A stretch of DNA of 7,995 nucleotides from JAMCRM01 sp041685075 (GTDB taxonomy: Bacteria > Acidobacteriota > Terriglobia > Bryobacterales > Bryobacteraceae), in contig JAWLGN010000255.1 of assembly GCA_041685075.1 (NCBI GenBank), forward strand, positions 1 to 7,995, given 5' to 3'. The notes under the pieces were generated by a model. The model was not told the origin of the DNA, made no database searches, and was given only the letters and a program-made list of their open reading frames with translations. Position 1 is the stretch's first letter. The number at the start of each line of letters is the position of its first letter. The position numbers were made by a program, and so were the translations under genes. Positions 6,588-7,995 of this stretch are shown one piece after another.

Positions 6588-6717
6588 CAATGCGTCCGAA
6601 CAAACCCGCCGGCCGGTAGTACAGCGCAGGACACTTCACCCGAACGCGGAAACAGCTTGCCGTTCCGGCCGGGAAAGTTCGGCGGCTCGGAAATGTGGGG
6701 ATGGATACAGCCTTCGG

Positions 6718-7089
6718 TCAGCGGTTCTCCGAGGCCAGCAGGTCCCTCACGGTCCGGATCAGCAGCCCCGGGGTGAACGGCTTGCCGATGAACGCGAACC
6801 GCCGGATGAAGCCCGTCTCCGGCCAGTCCTCCTCGGTAAAGCCCGACATGAACAGCACCTGCAGTTCCGGGTTCAGATCCAGCAGGGTCCGCGCCAGCGT
6901 GGGACCGTCCACCTCCGGCATGCGGATATCGGCCAGCAGCAGCACGATATCCTCGCGGCTCTTCTCAAACAGGTCTTCCGCCTCGTGCGCCGTCGCGGCG
7001 GTCAGAGCCCGGAATCCATGCACCCGCAGGCAGGATTCCACCAATTTCAAGACGGCCGTGTCGTCGTCGACCACCAGAATAGCCGACAT
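6718..7089 (-). CDS. stand-alone CheY-like response regulator receiver
   Basis: This 123-residue protein consists of a single receiver domain with no output domain. It would accept a phosphoryl group from a histidine kinase or Hpt domain in the cytoplasm and act through protein-protein contact. The acidic cluster D8-D9-D10 follows beta strand 1. The phosphoacceptor is D54 in the context LLADIRMP. The switch Ser is S82 in MSGF, and the conserved Lys is K103 in IGKPF, so all canonical residues are present. The ATG at 7089 gives the canonical N-terminus (MSAILVVDDD). Its Shine-Dalgarno is weak, only a GAG about 10 bases upstream. The gene lies between the DHH phosphoesterase gene (44-base gap) and the stressosome operon (165 bases to the RsbR-like start). 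It could be a diffusible partner for the two hybrid kinases downstream, but that is inference from position. Confidence 0.93.
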   Translation of the reverse strand: MSAILVVDDDTAVLKLVESCLRVHGFRALTAATAHEAEDLFEKSREDIVLLLADIRMPEVDGPTLARTLLDLNPELQVLFMSGFTEEDWPETGFIRRFAFIGKPFTPGLLIRTVRDLLASENR

Positions 7090-7133
7090 ATATCGTTACA
7101 CTCTATCAGGAAACCGCCGTCCCCGATGGCCTG

Positions 7134-7995
7134 TCAGGTCCTCAGTTCGGCCACGATCTCGGCCGCCACCGCGCGCGCTTTCTCCAGCGCTCCCGGCTCG
7201 AAACTGATCGCGCCCACCCGCGGGTGCCCCCCGCCGCCATACCGCTCGCAGATGCTCGCCAGGTTGTGCTGCGGAGTCTCCGGCGCCCAGGGGTTGGAAC
7301 CGACCGATATCTTCGTGCGAAAACTCGACGGACTCACCGAAACCGTATAGATCGAGTTCGGAAACAGGTAGTAGGGGATGAACTTGTTGTAGCCTTCCAA
7401 CTCGCAGCCCGCCAGGTCGAAAAACACCACCCGGTCCTGCTCCACGGCGCGGCTGCGAATCACGTCGATGGATTTCAGGTGCCGCTGGTAGAGCTTCTCG
7501 TACAGCGTGGCGATTTCGGGCTCCTGAATGATCTCTTCCAGCGTCCGCCGCGTCATCCACCGGATCACCCGCTGCACCAGGTCGGACCCCTTGGCGCTCT
7601 CGATCACCAGCGTCAGCTTCATCGCCGGTGCCCCCAGCTCCACCGCCGTGCGGGCGTCCGGGTATTGCGCCCCGTCGATGATGTTGGCCCAGTGCACCAG
7701 GTCCTCCAGGTCCGGCGCCTCGAAGTTCCAGCGCTCCCTGGTGACATCCCGGATAAACGAGGTACACGATTTGTAGGACGGGTCGTACAGCTTCCGCCCG
7801 CTCCGGTCCCGCCGGTAGTGCTCGGCGTCTTCCGCCGACAAAAACGCGCTCTGGTGATGGTCGAACCACCACGTCAGGCGCTCATCGGAGGAGTATTTGA
7901 AATCCACGATGGCGTTCTCGTCCCCGTCAAACAGCTCGGGCTCGAATAATTGATCGGCCCTGTGCGCCATCCCCGTGTAGAAAAACTCCGCTTCC
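7134..7995 (-). CDS. DHH/DHHA1-family phosphoesterase, 5' end missing
   Basis: This is the C-terminal part, about 286 codons, of a DHH-superfamily phosphoesterase. The family uses divalent metals to hydrolyse phosphodiester or phosphoanhydride bonds (RecJ, NrnA and exopolyphosphatase relatives). The visible protein has a DHH motif in the stretch WWFDHHQSAF (bases about 7843-7871) and, near the C-terminus, the glycine-rich DHHA1 signature RYGGGGHPRVGAISF (about 7197-7240). These are the metal-binding and substrate-binding halves of the fold. An ATG exists at 7970, but the frame stays open to the window edge (EAEFFYTG precedes that Met). The family's usual N-terminal Asp-rich metal motif is not visible, so 7970 is not the real start. 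The gene ends 44 bases before the receiver gene, so cotranscription is possible. The substrate (nanoRNA, cyclic dinucleotide product or polyphosphate) cannot be decided from sequence. The family call is firm. Confidence 0.85.
   Translation of the reverse strand, partial: EAEFFYTGMAHRADQLFEPELFDGDENAIVDFKYSSDERLTWWFDHHQSAFLSAEDAEHYRRDRSGRKLYDPSYKSCTSFIRDVTRERWNFEAPDLEDLVHWANIIDGAQYPDARTAVELGAPAMKLTLVIESAKGSDLVQRVIRWMTRRTLEEIIQEPEIATLYEKLYQRHLKSIDVIRSRAVEQDRVVFFDLAGCELEGYNKFIPYYLFPNSIYTVSVSPSSFRTKISVGSNPWAPETPQHNLASICERYGGGGHPRVGAISFEPGALEKARAVAAEIVAELRT

Overview
The window reads as a piece of a GC-rich bacterial chromosome (roughly two thirds G+C by eye). Every credible gene lies on the minus strand, so transcription runs from high to low coordinates. 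No RNA genes, mobile elements or CRISPR arrays are visible. The gene content and protein style (stressosome genes beside receiver/PAS/kinase hybrids of the LTEPVEP and AHDFNN types) suggest Acidobacteriota or another deep Gram-negative lineage. That assignment is an inference and not secure.

Layout in order of transcription. (a) 7995-7134: the 3' part of a DHH/DHHA1-family phosphoesterase, cut by the window edge. (b) 7089-6718: a stand-alone CheY-like receiver. (c) 6717-6553: a short intergenic region with a perfect TATAAT -10 element just before the next operon. (d) 6552-213: six tightly packed genes. They are RsbR-like, RsbS-like and RsbT-like stressosome proteins, then an RsbT-type ATPase fused to an RsbX/SpoIIE-type PP2C phosphatase, then a hybrid histidine kinase with an extra RsbT-type ATPase at its N-terminus, then a second hybrid histidine kinase of receiver-PAS-kinase-receiver layout. 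Junctions inside this block are +18, +3, -13, +9 and +5 bases, which indicates one operon with translational coupling. (e) 212-1: a gene-free tail with a good promoter-like sequence on the minus strand, probably serving something beyond the window.

How the genes work together (inference from the Bacillus stressosome). RsbR and RsbS form the sensory scaffold and hold RsbT. A signal lets RsbT phosphorylate the STAS domains, and all three expected phosphosites are present (RsbR T177 and T211, RsbS S57). RsbT is then free to act on a partner, and an RsbX-like phosphatase resets the complex. The window has no RsbU, RsbV, RsbW or sigma factor. The downstream genes are histidine kinases, one carrying its own RsbT-like domain, so the output is probably a phosphorelay and not an alternative sigma factor. 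No DNA-binding or second-messenger output domain is encoded here.
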